A DNA stretch of 64,000 nt, taken from assembly GCA_947478785.1 (NCBI GenBank), contig CANJXI010000001.1:1-64000 (forward strand). Direction: 5' to 3'. Below are positions 40,328-49,966 of the stretch, piece by piece (positions within the stretch are counted from its first letter, which is position 1; every line of letters starts with the position of its first letter). Both the position numbers and the translations under genes were made by a program. Below the pieces are notes generated by a model. It was not told the DNA's origin. It worked only from the letters and a program-made list of their open reading frames with translations, and made no database searches. The DNA is from Caulobacteraceae bacterium. GTDB taxonomy: Bacteria; Pseudomonadota; Alphaproteobacteria; Caulobacterales; Caulobacteraceae.

Positions 40328-42801
40328 CGGCTGGTCTCCTTGTATTGGAACGGCGTGCTCTCGATCACGGCGAGCACGATGTCCTTGAAACGGTAGCCGC
40401 CCGGCTTGGCCGCGCTGACGATGCTGCGCACCGTCGGCTGGTCGCGTCCGTTCAGTTCCCGGCTCAGCGCATAGGTCATCATGCGCGCGACGGTGGCGTC
40501 AACGAAACGATCGGAATGGGCGAGCAGAACCTTGCGGACCCCGGCGGGGCCCGAGAACGCCTCGCCGCCCGGCAACTGCGCGCTGGCGTCGACCTTGCCG
40601 GCCCTGTCATTGGTCCGCCAGCGGCCCATCACGTCGAAATTCTCGAGGGCGAAGCCGTAGGGGTCCATCCGGGCGTGGCAGCTCGCGCAGGCGGGGTTGG
40701 CGCGATGCCGCTCGATCTGCTCGCGGATGCTCGTCACCTTGCCCGGCGCGGCGCTCTTCGACAGCGGCGGCACGCCGGCCGGCGGCGGCGGCGGCGGCGA
40801 GTTCAGCAGGCTGTCCAGCACCCATTTGCCGCGGAGAATCGGCGAGGTGGCGTCGGGGTGCGAGGTGACCATGAGGATCCCGCCCTGGCCGAGGATGCCG
40901 CGGCGCGGCGAGTCCTCCGCCAGTTTCACCTTGCGGAACCCGGGCCCTTCGACCCCGTCGATCCCATAGAGCCTGGCCAGGCGGCCGTTCACGAAGGTGT
41001 AGTCGGCGTCGATCACGTCGAGGATCGGGCGGTTTTCCCGCATGATGTTGCGCAGGAACAGCTTGGTTTCCGTCAGGTAGGTGTCGTTCAGCCCCGTATC
41101 GTATTCGAGATAGATGTCCGGGTCGGCCCTGGCCTCGGCGATGTCGGCCAGGCCCAGCCACTGGCTGGCGAAATTGTCGACCAGCGCATCGGCGCGCGGG
41201 TCGGCCAGCATGCGGCGGGTCTGGCGCTCGAGGCCCGGGCGGCTGTGCAATTCACCCCGGCGGGCGGCGTCGAGCAGGTCTTCGTCGGGAATGCTGCTCC
41301 ACAGGAAGAACGACAGCCGGCTCGCCATCTCGAAATCGTTGACCCGGCGAATCCGGCCCGCCTTGGCGGTCTTCGGATCGAATTCGAGGCGGAAGAGGAA
41401 ATCCGGCGAGACCAGCACATGGCGGATGGCCGAGGCGACCGCCCCGTCGAAATCGCGGCTGGCCCGTTCGCGCTGATAGGTCGCCAGGATCGGGCGCAGG
41501 TCCTCGGGCGTGACCTCGCGGCGGAACGCCCGGCGCGCGATCGGCGTCAGGATCTTCTCGGCGCAGGCCGCCTCATCGGCGGCGGCGCGCGGCCGGCAGA
41601 TGAAGATTCTGTCCCGGCTGGCCGACGGCGCCGGCGGGCCCGCGGCCTCGGGCCCGGAGATTTCCGCGCGCGCCATGATCGGCGGGCCGCTGAGCCGCGC
41701 CTCGAAGGGGGCCGGCCCCTCGATCCCGAAGGTCTTGAGCTTCTTGCCGTCCAGCAGGAACAGCAGGCTCGGCCGCCAGGCCGTGCCCTGCACGTCCAGC
41801 GGACCGCCGAGCCCGAAGCCGCCCGGCCCGGACAGGGTCGGGACCGCTCCCTCGCGGTCGGCGTAGTCGTCGGCGAAGGTGGCGACGAACGTGTGCGGGC
41901 CCGGCTGGACATGGACCTTGGCGCGGAAGAAGCGCTTGCCCTCCACCGGCGTCAGGCCGACGTCCTCCAGGAAGGCGCGCAGTTCGTAATCGCCTTCGCG
42001 GGGGAAGTATTTGCGGACCACGACCCCGCCGCGCGTGCCGAAGGGGGCGCCCCTGATCCACTCGCTCTGGCTGCTCGTGACGGGGTAGACGTCGCTCACC
42101 GGCCCGGTGTCGGCGATGCCGACCGCCAGCTCGCTGACCTTGCGGCCGACCTTCAGATAGCTTTCCAGCAACACCGGCGACAGCGACAGCGCGTCGCCCA
42201 CGGTGTCGAATCCGCCCGCCCGCCCATCGGCCGGCAGCTCGGCGGTGAACGGGAAATCCACCCCCAGCAGGTCGCGCACGGCGTTGGCGTATTCGGTGCG
42301 GTTAAGGCGCCGCACGACGGTCGGGCCGGCGTAGGGATTGTTCCGTCCCGCCGCGTCCAGTTCGGCGACCAGCGACGCCGCGAAGAGGTGGGCCGCTTCC
42401 GCGTCCGGCCGATGGGCGGCGCGGGCGGGCGGCATCTCGCCGGCGGCCACGCGCTTGACGACCTTTTCCCAGAGGTCGGCCCTGTCGCTGGGCCGGGCGC
42501 TCGATTGCCCTTCCAGCACCAGGCCTCCGGCCTTGCCCCGGGCGCTGTGGCACGAGGCGCAGTATTGCGCGGTGAAGGCGTCGCGGCCCTGCGGCGTCCT
42601 CAGCGACGCCAGGATCTTGGGGTCGGTCGCGGGCGGGGTCGGGGTCGCGGGCGCCCCCGGCGCAGCGGGCGCGGGAGTCGGCGCCGCGGCCCTCGCCGCG
42701 GTGAGAATCACGCCGCCGAGGCTGGTCGCCACGCCGATCGCCAGCGCCAGGCCGCAGATGCCCAGCGAATGACGACGTCGGCCATGCATTGCGGCAGTCA
42801 T
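40324..42801 (-). CDS. DUF1587/1592/1588/1585-type planctomycete-cytochrome-c-like protein
   Basis: YCASCHSARGKAGGLVLEGQ near the N-terminus, VRRLNRTEYANAVRDLLGVD, second heme site NPACASCHARMDPYGFALENFD. Confidence 0.9.
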   Translation of the reverse strand: MTAAMHGRRRHSLGICGLALAIGVATSLGGVILTAARAAAPTPAPAAPGAPATPTPPATDPKILASLRTPQGRDAFTAQYCASCHSARGKAGGLVLEGQSSARPSDRADLWEKVVKRVAAGEMPPARAAHRPDAEAAHLFAASLVAELDAAGRNNPYAGPTVVRRLNRTEYANAVRDLLGVDFPFTAELPADGRAGGFDTVGDALSLSPVLLESYLKVGRKVSELAVGIADTGPVSDVYPVTSSQSEWIRGAPFGTRGGVVVRKYFPREGDYELRAFLEDVGLTPVEGKRFFRAKVHVQPGPHTFVATFADDYADREGAVPTLSGPGGFGLGGPLDVQGTAWRPSLLFLLDGKKLKTFGIEGPAPFEARLSGPPIMARAEISGPEAAGPPAPSASRDRIFICRPRAAADEAACAEKILTPIARRAFRREVTPEDLRPILATYQRERASRDFDGAVASAIRHVLVSPDFLFRLEFDPKTAKAGRIRRVNDFEMASRLSFFLWSSIPDEDLLDAARRGELHSRPGLERQTRRMLADPRADALVDNFASQWLGLADIAEARADPDIYLEYDTGLNDTYLTETKLFLRNIMRENRPILDVIDADYTFVNGRLARLYGIDGVEGPGFRKVKLAEDSPRRGILGQGGILMVTSHPDATSPILRGKWVLDSLLNSPPPPPPAGVPPLSKSAAPGKVTSIREQIERHRANPACASCHARMDPYGFALENFDVMGRWRTNDRAGKVDASAQLPGGEAFSGPAGVRKVLLAHSDRFVDATVARMMTYALSRELNGRDQPTVRSIVSAAKPGGYRFKDIVLAVIESTPFQYKETSR

Positions 42802-43017
42802 CGAGGCCGTTTTCTCCCAAGCGGCGTCCAGCCAATTATGTACTACTATAAACCCAGATTGTTTCGCCCGCATTGCGGAACGCACGACCGATGGCATTCC
42901 TGTGTGTGGGGCCCGCCTTCGCGGTCGCGGGGCTGACAAGGCTTTGCCGGTGGTTCATGGTCCGGGTAACGCCGTCGTTGAAATCGGCGAAGCGGCATCG
43001 TCCAGGGAGGGAATTTC

Positions 43018-43464
43018 ATGAAGTTTATCAATCGGTTTTTCGCCACCGTAGCGGGCTCGGCCATATGTCTTTGCGCGCCGGCCTATGCGCAGGCCCCGGC
43101 GCCGGCGGCCAAGATGGCCGCGCCCCCGGCGGCCATGGCCCCGGTCGCCGACCTGAGCGGCAAGTGGGTGTTCGGGGCCGAAAACGGCAGGCCGGGGCGC
43201 GTGCTGATCCTGAAGCAGAACGGCAACGCCCTCACCGCCGAGATGCCGCTGCCCGGCATGAGCTCGATCCTCTTCGCCGGCGCGGTCGAGGGCTCCCAGA
43301 TGGACGTCATGGCCCTGGTTCCCGCCGAGGGCGGCGAGCTCATCCATATCCGGGCGGACTACAAGGACGGACGCCTGGTCGGCCGGGTGAACTCGATCCA
43401 TAGCGCGCCGCACAAGTGGCACTTCGATTCGGACCGGCCGCAGGAGTTTGTGCGAGCCCAGTAG
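43018..43464 (+). CDS. small secreted beta-rich protein of unknown function
   Basis: 148 aa; signal peptide MKFINRFFATVAGSAICLCAPAYAQA; DLSGKWVFGAENGRPGRVLILKQNGNALTAEM. Confidence 0.7.
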   Translation: MKFINRFFATVAGSAICLCAPAYAQAPAPAAKMAAPPAAMAPVADLSGKWVFGAENGRPGRVLILKQNGNALTAEMPLPGMSSILFAGAVEGSQMDVMALVPAEGGELIHIRADYKDGRLVGRVNSIHSAPHKWHFDSDRPQEFVRAQ

Positions 43465-43480
43465 CAACCCTGGTTCGGCC

Positions 43481-43512
43481 CTCCGGTTCAGATGATCCCA
43501 TCTGAACCGGAG
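43481..43512. terminator. bidirectional terminator hairpin
   Basis: CTCCGGTTCAGAT-gatccc-ATCTGAACCGGAG, 13 bp perfect arms between convergent genes. Confidence 0.82.
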
Positions 43513-43518
43513 AAGGGT

Positions 43519-44556
43519 CTAGCAGATGTGCGCGCCCTTCACGCCGACGGTGACCGAGTAGAGCGACTGGCTGGCGATCATGAACAGCCGGTTTCGCTTC
43601 TGGCCGCCGAAGCAGACGTTGGCGCAGATTTCGGGTAGCCGGATCCTGCCGATGGTCTGACCCTCGGGAGTCACCACCAGCACGTCTGTTCCCGCGCCGC
43701 ACCAGAGGTTGCCATCGCGGTCGCAGCGGATCCCGTCGGCGGCCACCTTGCGATTCGTGCCGGGAACCATCAGCTGGGCGAACAGCCGGGGGTTCTTCGC
43801 GCCGCGCCCGTCGACGTCCATCACATGGATGGCCCCGTCCGTGACGGCGACATAGAGCCGCCGATAGTCCGGCGAAAAGCAGATTCCGTTCGGAAGCGGG
43901 AAAGCGTCGGTGACCTTGTCGACCGTACCGTTCGGGTCGATCCGGTAGACGGCTGGCTTCAGCTCGGGTTCGGCCTTGAAGCCCTCGTAGTCGCCAAGGA
44001 TTCCGAAGGGCGGATCGGTGAACCAGACGCCGCCGTCGGGGTGCGCCACGATATCGTTCGGGGAATTGAGCCGGTGTCCCTGATAGCGATCGGCGAGGAC
44101 CGTCATCGTGCCGTCGTACTCATAGCGCACGACCCTGCGGCCGGCGTGCTCGCACGATAGCTGGCGGCCCTGGAAGTCGAAGGTGTTGCCGTTGCTGTAG
44201 CCGGATGGCGAGCGGAAGACGCTGACCGCGCTGTTCTCCTCGGTGAAGCGCATCTGCACATTGTTGGGGATGTCGCTCCACACCAGGTAGCGGCCGACCC
44301 CGTTCCAGGCCGGTCCTTCGGCCCAGTTCATCCCGGTGTGGTGCCGCCGGATTGGCGAGTTGAACAGCACGTACTTGTTGAACCGGGGGTCCAGGGCGAC
44401 GATGTCCGGATCGGGGTATCCCGCGGGCTCGCCCCTGGCCCAGTCGCGACCGGCGAGCGTCGCGCCCTCGGCGGCCGCCGGACCCGCCGCGAGGGAGACC
44501 CCGGCGGCCGCGGCCGAGAAGAAGAGCGCACGGCGGTCGAGCCCCGATTGCGACAT
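43519..44556 (-). CDS. SMP-30/gluconolactonase family protein, exported
   Basis: RRALFFSAAAAGVSLAAGPAAA signal; SPNDIVAHPDGGVWFTDPPFG, LPNGICFSPDYRRLYVAVT, DGIRCDRDGNLWCG. Confidence 0.92.
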   Translation of the reverse strand: MSQSGLDRRALFFSAAAAGVSLAAGPAAAEGATLAGRDWARGEPAGYPDPDIVALDPRFNKYVLFNSPIRRHHTGMNWAEGPAWNGVGRYLVWSDIPNNVQMRFTEENSAVSVFRSPSGYSNGNTFDFQGRQLSCEHAGRRVVRYEYDGTMTVLADRYQGHRLNSPNDIVAHPDGGVWFTDPPFGILGDYEGFKAEPELKPAVYRIDPNGTVDKVTDAFPLPNGICFSPDYRRLYVAVTDGAIHVMDVDGRGAKNPRLFAQLMVPGTNRKVAADGIRCDRDGNLWCGAGTDVLVVTPEGQTIGRIRLPEICANVCFGGQKRNRLFMIASQSLYSVTVGVKGAHIC

Positions 44557-44603
44557 GAATTACCTCCCATTGATCTTTGCCGTAGCCTACGCTTGCGCCG
44601 AAC

Positions 44604-44642
44604 CTTCCGTCCACCGGCGCCATGACAGCCGGTGGACGGAAG
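44604..44642. promoter_or_regulatory. 15 bp perfect inverted repeat in a divergent promoter region
   Basis: CTTCCGTCCACCGGC-N9-GCCGGTGGACGGAAG between the SMP-30 and MFS genes. Confidence 0.65.
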
Positions 44643-44671
44643 CAAGAAAAACGGGACCGAGGGGGCAGGAC

Positions 44672-45949
44672 ATGAGCGATGGCGGCGCCACCGCGCTTCG
44701 GCGCATCACCCATAATCTGATGCCGATGTTCTGCCTGATGTACCTGGTGGCCTACATCGACCGCCAGAACGTTTCCTACGCCAAGCTGCAGATGGTCGAT
44801 GCGCTGCACCTCAGCGAAGCCGCCTATGGCCTGGGGGCGTCGCTGTTCTTCGTGGGCTATTTCCTGTTCGAGGCGCCCTCGAACGTGATCCTCGCCCGGG
44901 TCGGCGCGCGGGTCTGGTTCGCCCGCATCATGGGCACCTGGGGCTTGGTCACGCTCGCGCTCGGGTTCACCCAGAACGCGCCCATGTTCTTCCTGCTGCG
45001 CTTCCTGCTGGGCGTCGCCGAGGCGGGGTTCTTCCCAGGCGTGCTCTACGTGCTGACGCTCTGGTATCCGCAGGCGCATCGGGCGCGCATGATCGGGGTG
45101 TTCATGGTCGCCAGCGCCGTGGCCAACGCGGTGGGGTCGCTGATGGGCGGGGCGCTCCTGAGCCTGGGCGGGCTTGGCGGCCTGGCCGGATGGCAGTGGG
45201 TGTTCATCGCCACCGGCGTTCCGGCCGTGCTCGTCGCCCCCTATGTGCTGTGGAAGCTCCCCAGCCGCCCGGAGCAGGCGAAATTTCTGAGCCGCGAGGA
45301 GAAAGCCTGGCTCGCCGAGACCCTGGCGCGTGAAGCCGGCCCTGAAACGGAAGGCTCGCCCTGGCGCGCGTTGCTGGACGGCCGGGTGCTGGTCCTGGCC
45401 GTCCTGTTCATGGGCATGCCGCTGGGCGCGTACGGACTGAGCTACTGGCTGCCGACGATCGTCAGCGGCTTCGGCGCCTCATATCTCCAGAACGGCGCCC
45501 TGAACGTCATTCCGTGGGTGTTGGTGGGCCTGGTGCTGTGGCTCTTCCCCCGCCACGCGGCCAGGCATGGCGCGAGCGTCTGGCACATCGCCGGCCCCCT
45601 GCTCTGCGCGGCGGTGCTGCTGGTCGCCAGCGTGCTGGCGCCGGGCGCGCCCGCCAAGTTCGGCCTGCTCTGCCTGGCCGCCGGCGCGGTCTTCGCCGGG
45701 CAGCCGGTGTTCTGGAGCGTGCCACAGAGGCTGTTGACCGGGGCGCACGCCGCCGCCGGCATCGCCGCCATCAACTCGGTGGGCAACCTCGGCGGCTTCC
45801 TGGCGCAGAACGTGGTGCCCGCCATCCACGACGCCACGGGCAGTAACCTGGCGCCGATGCTGTTCCTGGCCGCGGGCCTCGCCCTCTCCGGGGTCGGATG
45901 CCTGGTGCTGGTCCCCCGCCTCAGCGGATGGGCCGGGCCGGGGCGCTGA
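44672..45949 (+). CDS. MFS transporter (anion:cation symporter-like)
   Basis: NLMPMFCLMYLVAYIDRQNVSYAKLQM; GVAEAGFFPGVLYVLTLWYPQAHRARMIG. Confidence 0.92.
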   Translation: MSDGGATALRRITHNLMPMFCLMYLVAYIDRQNVSYAKLQMVDALHLSEAAYGLGASLFFVGYFLFEAPSNVILARVGARVWFARIMGTWGLVTLALGFTQNAPMFFLLRFLLGVAEAGFFPGVLYVLTLWYPQAHRARMIGVFMVASAVANAVGSLMGGALLSLGGLGGLAGWQWVFIATGVPAVLVAPYVLWKLPSRPEQAKFLSREEKAWLAETLAREAGPETEGSPWRALLDGRVLVLAVLFMGMPLGAYGLSYWLPTIVSGFGASYLQNGALNVIPWVLVGLVLWLFPRHAARHGASVWHIAGPLLCAAVLLVASVLAPGAPAKFGLLCLAAGAVFAGQPVFWSVPQRLLTGAHAAAGIAAINSVGNLGGFLAQNVVPAIHDATGSNLAPMLFLAAGLALSGVGCLVLVPRLSGWAGPGR

Positions 45950-45957
45950 AGTCAGGG

Positions 45958-47100
45958 ATGGGGGCCCAGATCATGGACGGGGTGAGCGTGCGGCCAACGG
46001 ATTTCCTGCCTGACGACTGGCCGGCCGCCACCCTCGTGGGGCGCGTCCAGTTCGCGGCCGGTCCGACGCCGGTGGTCTGCCGGAACGGGCGGCTGGCGGA
46101 TGTCTCGCGGGCCGCGGCCACGGTGGCCGGTCTCCTCGACCGCGACGTCGCCGGCGTTCCGGGACGCGACCTCGGTCCGGTCGAGGACTTCGACTTCGCC
46201 GCCAGCCCGCTGCTCGCGCCGGTCGATCTCCAATGTATCAAGGCGGCGGGCGTGACCTTCGCGGTCTCGGCCGTGGAGCGGGTGATCGAGGAACAGGCGC
46301 GCGGCGATTCCGCCAGGGCGGACGCCATCCGCGCCGACCTGCACGCCCGGGTCGGCGCGGACATCCGTTCGGTCGCGCCTGGGTCGCGGGACGCCGAACG
46401 GCTGAAGGACGTCCTGATCGCCGACGGCCTGTGGTCGCAGTACCTGGAAGTCGCCATCGGACCGGACGCGGAGATCTTCACCAAGGCGCCGGTGCTGTCG
46501 GCGATCGGCCATGGCGGGCCGATCGGCATCCGATCGGATTCCGCCTGGAACAACTCGGAGCCGGAGATCGTGCTGGTCTGCGACCGGGCCGGCCGGGCCG
46601 TGGGCGCGACGCTGGGCAACGACGTCAACCTGCGGGACTTCGAGGGCCGCTCCGCGCTTTTGCTGGGCAAGGCCAAGGACAACAACGCCTCCTGCGCCAT
46701 CGGCCCGTTCATCCGCATGTTCGACGGCGACTTCACGATCGACGACGTCCGCCAGGCCCGCGTCGACCTGCTGATCCAGGGCGTGGACAACTACCGCCTG
46801 GAGGGCGTGAGTTCGATGGACCAGATCAGCCGCGATCCCCTGGAACTGGTCCGCCAGGCCCTCAGCGAACATCAGTACCCGGACGGCTTCGCCCTGTTCC
46901 TGGGCACATTGTTCGCGCCTACCCAGGACCGCGACACGGACGGTCTTGGGTTCACCCACAAGGTCGGGGACATCGTCAGGGTCTCTAGTCCGCGGCTGGG
47001 ACGTCTGGAGAACGCGGTGACGACCTGCGCCGCCGCGGCCCCCTGGAGCTTCGGCCTCGGCGACCTGATGCGAAACCTCGCCGGACGCGGCCTGATCTGA
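45958..47100 (+). CDS. fumarylacetoacetate hydrolase-family protein, sugar-acid dehydratase-like
   Basis: TLGNDVNLRDFEGRSALLLGKAKDNNASCAIGPFIRMFD; HKVGDIVRVSSPRLGRLENAV. Confidence 0.85.
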   Translation: MGAQIMDGVSVRPTDFLPDDWPAATLVGRVQFAAGPTPVVCRNGRLADVSRAAATVAGLLDRDVAGVPGRDLGPVEDFDFAASPLLAPVDLQCIKAAGVTFAVSAVERVIEEQARGDSARADAIRADLHARVGADIRSVAPGSRDAERLKDVLIADGLWSQYLEVAIGPDAEIFTKAPVLSAIGHGGPIGIRSDSAWNNSEPEIVLVCDRAGRAVGATLGNDVNLRDFEGRSALLLGKAKDNNASCAIGPFIRMFDGDFTIDDVRQARVDLLIQGVDNYRLEGVSSMDQISRDPLELVRQALSEHQYPDGFALFLGTLFAPTQDRDTDGLGFTHKVGDIVRVSSPRLGRLENAVTTCAAAAPWSFGLGDLMRNLAGRGLI

Positions 47101-47151
47101 CAGGCCCGATGAGCGTTCGAGCCCGTGACGGGTCTTGCTCGCGGGCCCCGC

Positions 47152-48333
47152 TCAACACCCCGCCGACGTGACGCCCGCCGCCAGGAGCTGGGCCTGGATC
47201 GCCTTGGCGATGGCCAGATCGCCGCGCGCGTCGGGATGCTTGTCGCCCCGGATTCGCCAGCTCTGGTCGAGCCGCACGGGCAGGTAGGGAATATGCGCCT
47301 CGTCCAGGACGGTTCGGCGGATGGCCGTCTCGGCCGGCGGCTCGGGCAGGAAGACCGGCACCACCAGGATCGGGACGGCGCCCCGCGCCCGCGCGGTCTC
47401 GGCCACGGACCGGAGGACAGCCCGGGTGATGTCCAAGCCTCGCCGCAGCTCCCCGGCGGTCCGGTAGGGGACGGCGCGCCGGGCAAGGGTCGCCAGCCGC
47501 CATCGCCGGGTTTCAGGCCGCGGGACCAGGCCCGCGTCCAGGTGCGGGCGATCATCGTCGAGGATGCGGCCGAACAGCGAGGGGATGAAGATCGCCACCA
47601 CGGCCTTGGGACAGCGGAAGCGCGGGAGCTCGTCGCGCAGGCGCGTGTACGCCTGATCGGGTGCGTAGGCTTCCACGGCGATGTCGGCGGCCTGGAGCCC
47701 GGTGAGCCGCTCGACTTGGCCCGCGATGGCCTCGTCCCAGCTCAGCCCATAGCCGAAGATGATCGACTCGCCGGTCAGGACGATGCTGGGGCGGTTCGGG
47801 TCGATCACGTCGCCGGGCCGAGCCGCCCGGTAGCCGTGGGGGTCGATCGCGTAGAGGATCCTGCGGCCCGCGAGCAGTCGGCCGTGGGCCGAGCGGTCGG
47901 TCAGGTACACCCAGCCCAGCCTGGGGTCGCGGCGGCGCAGCGGCTCGCGCGTGGGCTTGGCTTCGTGGGCGGCGCGCCAGGGTGTGCTCCGCAGGATCAG
48001 CTCGCTGGCGCAGATCGCCAGGATGACCGCCGCCAGGGTCGGCAGGGCGGACATCGCCAGCTGGCGCAAGGACCTGCGCGCCGCCAGCCTGCCCAGCCAG
48101 GGGCGCAGGACCACCAGCACCCAGAGTCCCAGCGCCGCGGTCACCGCGCGGCCGGCCCAAAGGCGCCGCATCTGCCTGGGGCGGATGGAGAACATGTCCG
48201 GCAGGAAGTGGCGATCGAACCAGTGGCTGTCTGCGAAAATGGCGCCCGCGAGCAGGGCCAGGCCCAGCATTACGGCGAGGACCTCGGCGACCGTTTGGGC
48301 CGCGGGACGTCCGGGTGGGACATCGTCTGGCAT
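47152..48333 (-). CDS. membrane-anchored SGNH/GDSL-hydrolase-like protein
   Basis: N-terminal TM segments; block I VLTGESIIFGYGL and terminal DKHPDARGDLAIA. Confidence 0.72.
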   Translation of the reverse strand: MPDDVPPGRPAAQTVAEVLAVMLGLALLAGAIFADSHWFDRHFLPDMFSIRPRQMRRLWAGRAVTAALGLWVLVVLRPWLGRLAARRSLRQLAMSALPTLAAVILAICASELILRSTPWRAAHEAKPTREPLRRRDPRLGWVYLTDRSAHGRLLAGRRILYAIDPHGYRAARPGDVIDPNRPSIVLTGESIIFGYGLSWDEAIAGQVERLTGLQAADIAVEAYAPDQAYTRLRDELPRFRCPKAVVAIFIPSLFGRILDDDRPHLDAGLVPRPETRRWRLATLARRAVPYRTAGELRRGLDITRAVLRSVAETARARGAVPILVVPVFLPEPPAETAIRRTVLDEAHIPYLPVRLDQSWRIRGDKHPDARGDLAIAKAIQAQLLAAGVTSAGC

Positions 48334-48359
48334 TCCGCTCTTCCTTCCGCCCTGGGCCG

Positions 48360-48968
48360 CTACCACCTGACGAACTCGACCTGGAAGGCCAGGTCGATCT
48401 GATCGCCCGCCAGGCCGTGCAGCGTCGCCATGCCGAAGTCGGACCGGCGGATACGGCCGGTTCCGGAAAAGCGCGTCCTCACGGCCGCCCCCGGACTGTC
48501 CGGCGTCGCGCCATGGAACGCCATCCCGAGCGTGACCGGCCGTGTGACCCCATGCATGGTCAGGCTGCCGAGCAGCGCCGGGCGCCCGTCCGTGAACCTC
48601 ACTTCACGAGAGACGAAGGTGATCGACGGGAACCGGTCGGGGTCGAGGATCGCGAGCATCCGTCGTCCGACGATCGAGGTCTGGTCGACCATGGACCGTG
48701 GATCGACGGTGATCGTCACCTGGGCGCTGCCCGGGCGCGCGGGGTCGTAGGTGAAACTGCCGTCCAACCGCGTGAAGCGCGTCGAATAGGCATAGGCGCC
48801 GAGGATATTCAGGCGGACGGTCAGGTTCGTGTGGCGCTGGTCGAGGACGTAGGCGCCCGGGGCCAGCTCCGACGGCCACGCCGCCTGGGCCATGGCGCAC
48901 CCGGGACTGACCAGGATCGCGGCCAGCAGGACGGCCCGCAGGCGCCGGCGGATGACGGCGAACGTCAC
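48360..48968 (-). CDS. YceI family protein
   Basis: ELAPGAYVLDQRHTNLTVRLNILGAYAYSTRFTRLDGSFTYDP; GSLTMHGVTRPVTLGM. Confidence 0.9.
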   Translation of the reverse strand: MTFAVIRRRLRAVLLAAILVSPGCAMAQAAWPSELAPGAYVLDQRHTNLTVRLNILGAYAYSTRFTRLDGSFTYDPARPGSAQVTITVDPRSMVDQTSIVGRRMLAILDPDRFPSITFVSREVRFTDGRPALLGSLTMHGVTRPVTLGMAFHGATPDSPGAAVRTRFSGTGRIRRSDFGMATLHGLAGDQIDLAFQVEFVRW

Positions 48969-49963
48969 GCGCCTTGCTCCGCGCCCGGCTCGATCCGAGC
49001 GCTGGGCGCCGCCTCGCGCCGCCGCCCGACCATGACGAACAGGCCGCCTTCGCGCCCGAGGGATCCCATCCAGCCGAGCTGCGCGAGCCAGGCCTCCAGG
49101 CCCCAGTTGTCCTCCGCCGGCGCGAAGAGATCGGTGGCGTCCTCGCCCAGCAGGGTGCTGGGAAAGGCCCGCACATAGTCGACGCCGTTCTCCGCGAACC
49201 AGCCCAGCACCTCGGCGTGCGTGTGGCGGTGCTCTTCGGGGTGGCGATACTGGTCGCGCAGCCAGGCCTCATGACGGGCGGGCTCGGCCGCGCGGTCGCG
49301 CAACACCGGGTCGAAGGGGATCCAGCGGTAGCCCGACAGCCTGGCGACCGCGCGCCGGAGACGAAGCGGGATGCGGGCGAAGGCGTTGTAGAGGCCCAGC
49401 ACGATCATGCCGCCCGGCCGGGCCAGTTTCGCCAGGCTGCGGAAGGACGCCCTGGGATCGGGCGTGTGGTGCAGCACGCCGGAACAATAGACCACGTCGA
49501 AGGCCCCCGCCCGCAGGCCCGGTGCGCGCAGGTCGGTCTCCACGAAGAGCGCCCGCTCGATCCCGAACCGGCGACGGGCGTCGGCGCCCAGCCGCAGGGA
49601 AGCGCGGGTCAGGTCGGCGCCCACCACCACCCGGTCGGCGCGGGCCAGGTAAAGGCTCATCTGGCCGGTGCCGCAGCCGACCTCGACGATCCGCGCGTCG
49701 CCCGGGATGGCGGCGTCCAGCCGGCGCGCGAAGGGACTGCGCTCGGCCCGCGTCCGCAGCCAGGTCAGGCTGTCGTTGGGCGGATAACCGGGAAACGGCG
49801 CATGGGTGTAGAATTCACGGACCCGCTCGGTGCGGGCGTCGGACGCCGAGCGCAGCCGCACGATCCCATCCGCCTCGTCATGCCGGGCGCCGCAGGCCTC
49901 GCAGGTCCAGTCCGCGGCGAGCGCGCCCGCGCAGGCCGGACAGGCGAGCAGCGCGCGAAACAT
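48965..49963 (-). CDS. class I SAM-dependent methyltransferase with N-terminal Zn-ribbon
   Basis: CPACAGALAADWTCEAC; IVEVGCGTGQMSLYLA; FDVVYCSGVLHHTPDPRASF. Confidence 0.9.
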   Translation of the reverse strand: MFRALLACPACAGALAADWTCEACGARHDEADGIVRLRSASDARTERVREFYTHAPFPGYPPNDSLTWLRTRAERSPFARRLDAAIPGDARIVEVGCGTGQMSLYLARADRVVVGADLTRASLRLGADARRRFGIERALFVETDLRAPGLRAGAFDVVYCSGVLHHTPDPRASFRSLAKLARPGGMIVLGLYNAFARIPLRLRRAVARLSGYRWIPFDPVLRDRAAEPARHEAWLRDQYRHPEEHRHTHAEVLGWFAENGVDYVRAFPSTLLGEDATDLFAPAEDNWGLEAWLAQLGWMGSLGREGGLFVMVGRRREAAPSARIEPGAEQGA

Positions 49964-49966
49964 GTT

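Noticed and set aside
37241-40396. 1051 aa plus-strand ORF
   Set aside because: Antisense to the ankyrin and DUF1552 genes, which have clear family motifs; typical high-GC shadow ORF
40345-42936. 863 aa plus-strand ORF
   Set aside because: Antisense to the DUF1592-type gene; Arg/Gly/Ala-rich with no recognisable motif
47101-47151. Possible terminator between the FAH-like and SGNH genes
   Set aside because: Only short imperfect CCCG/CGGG pairings; too weak to call
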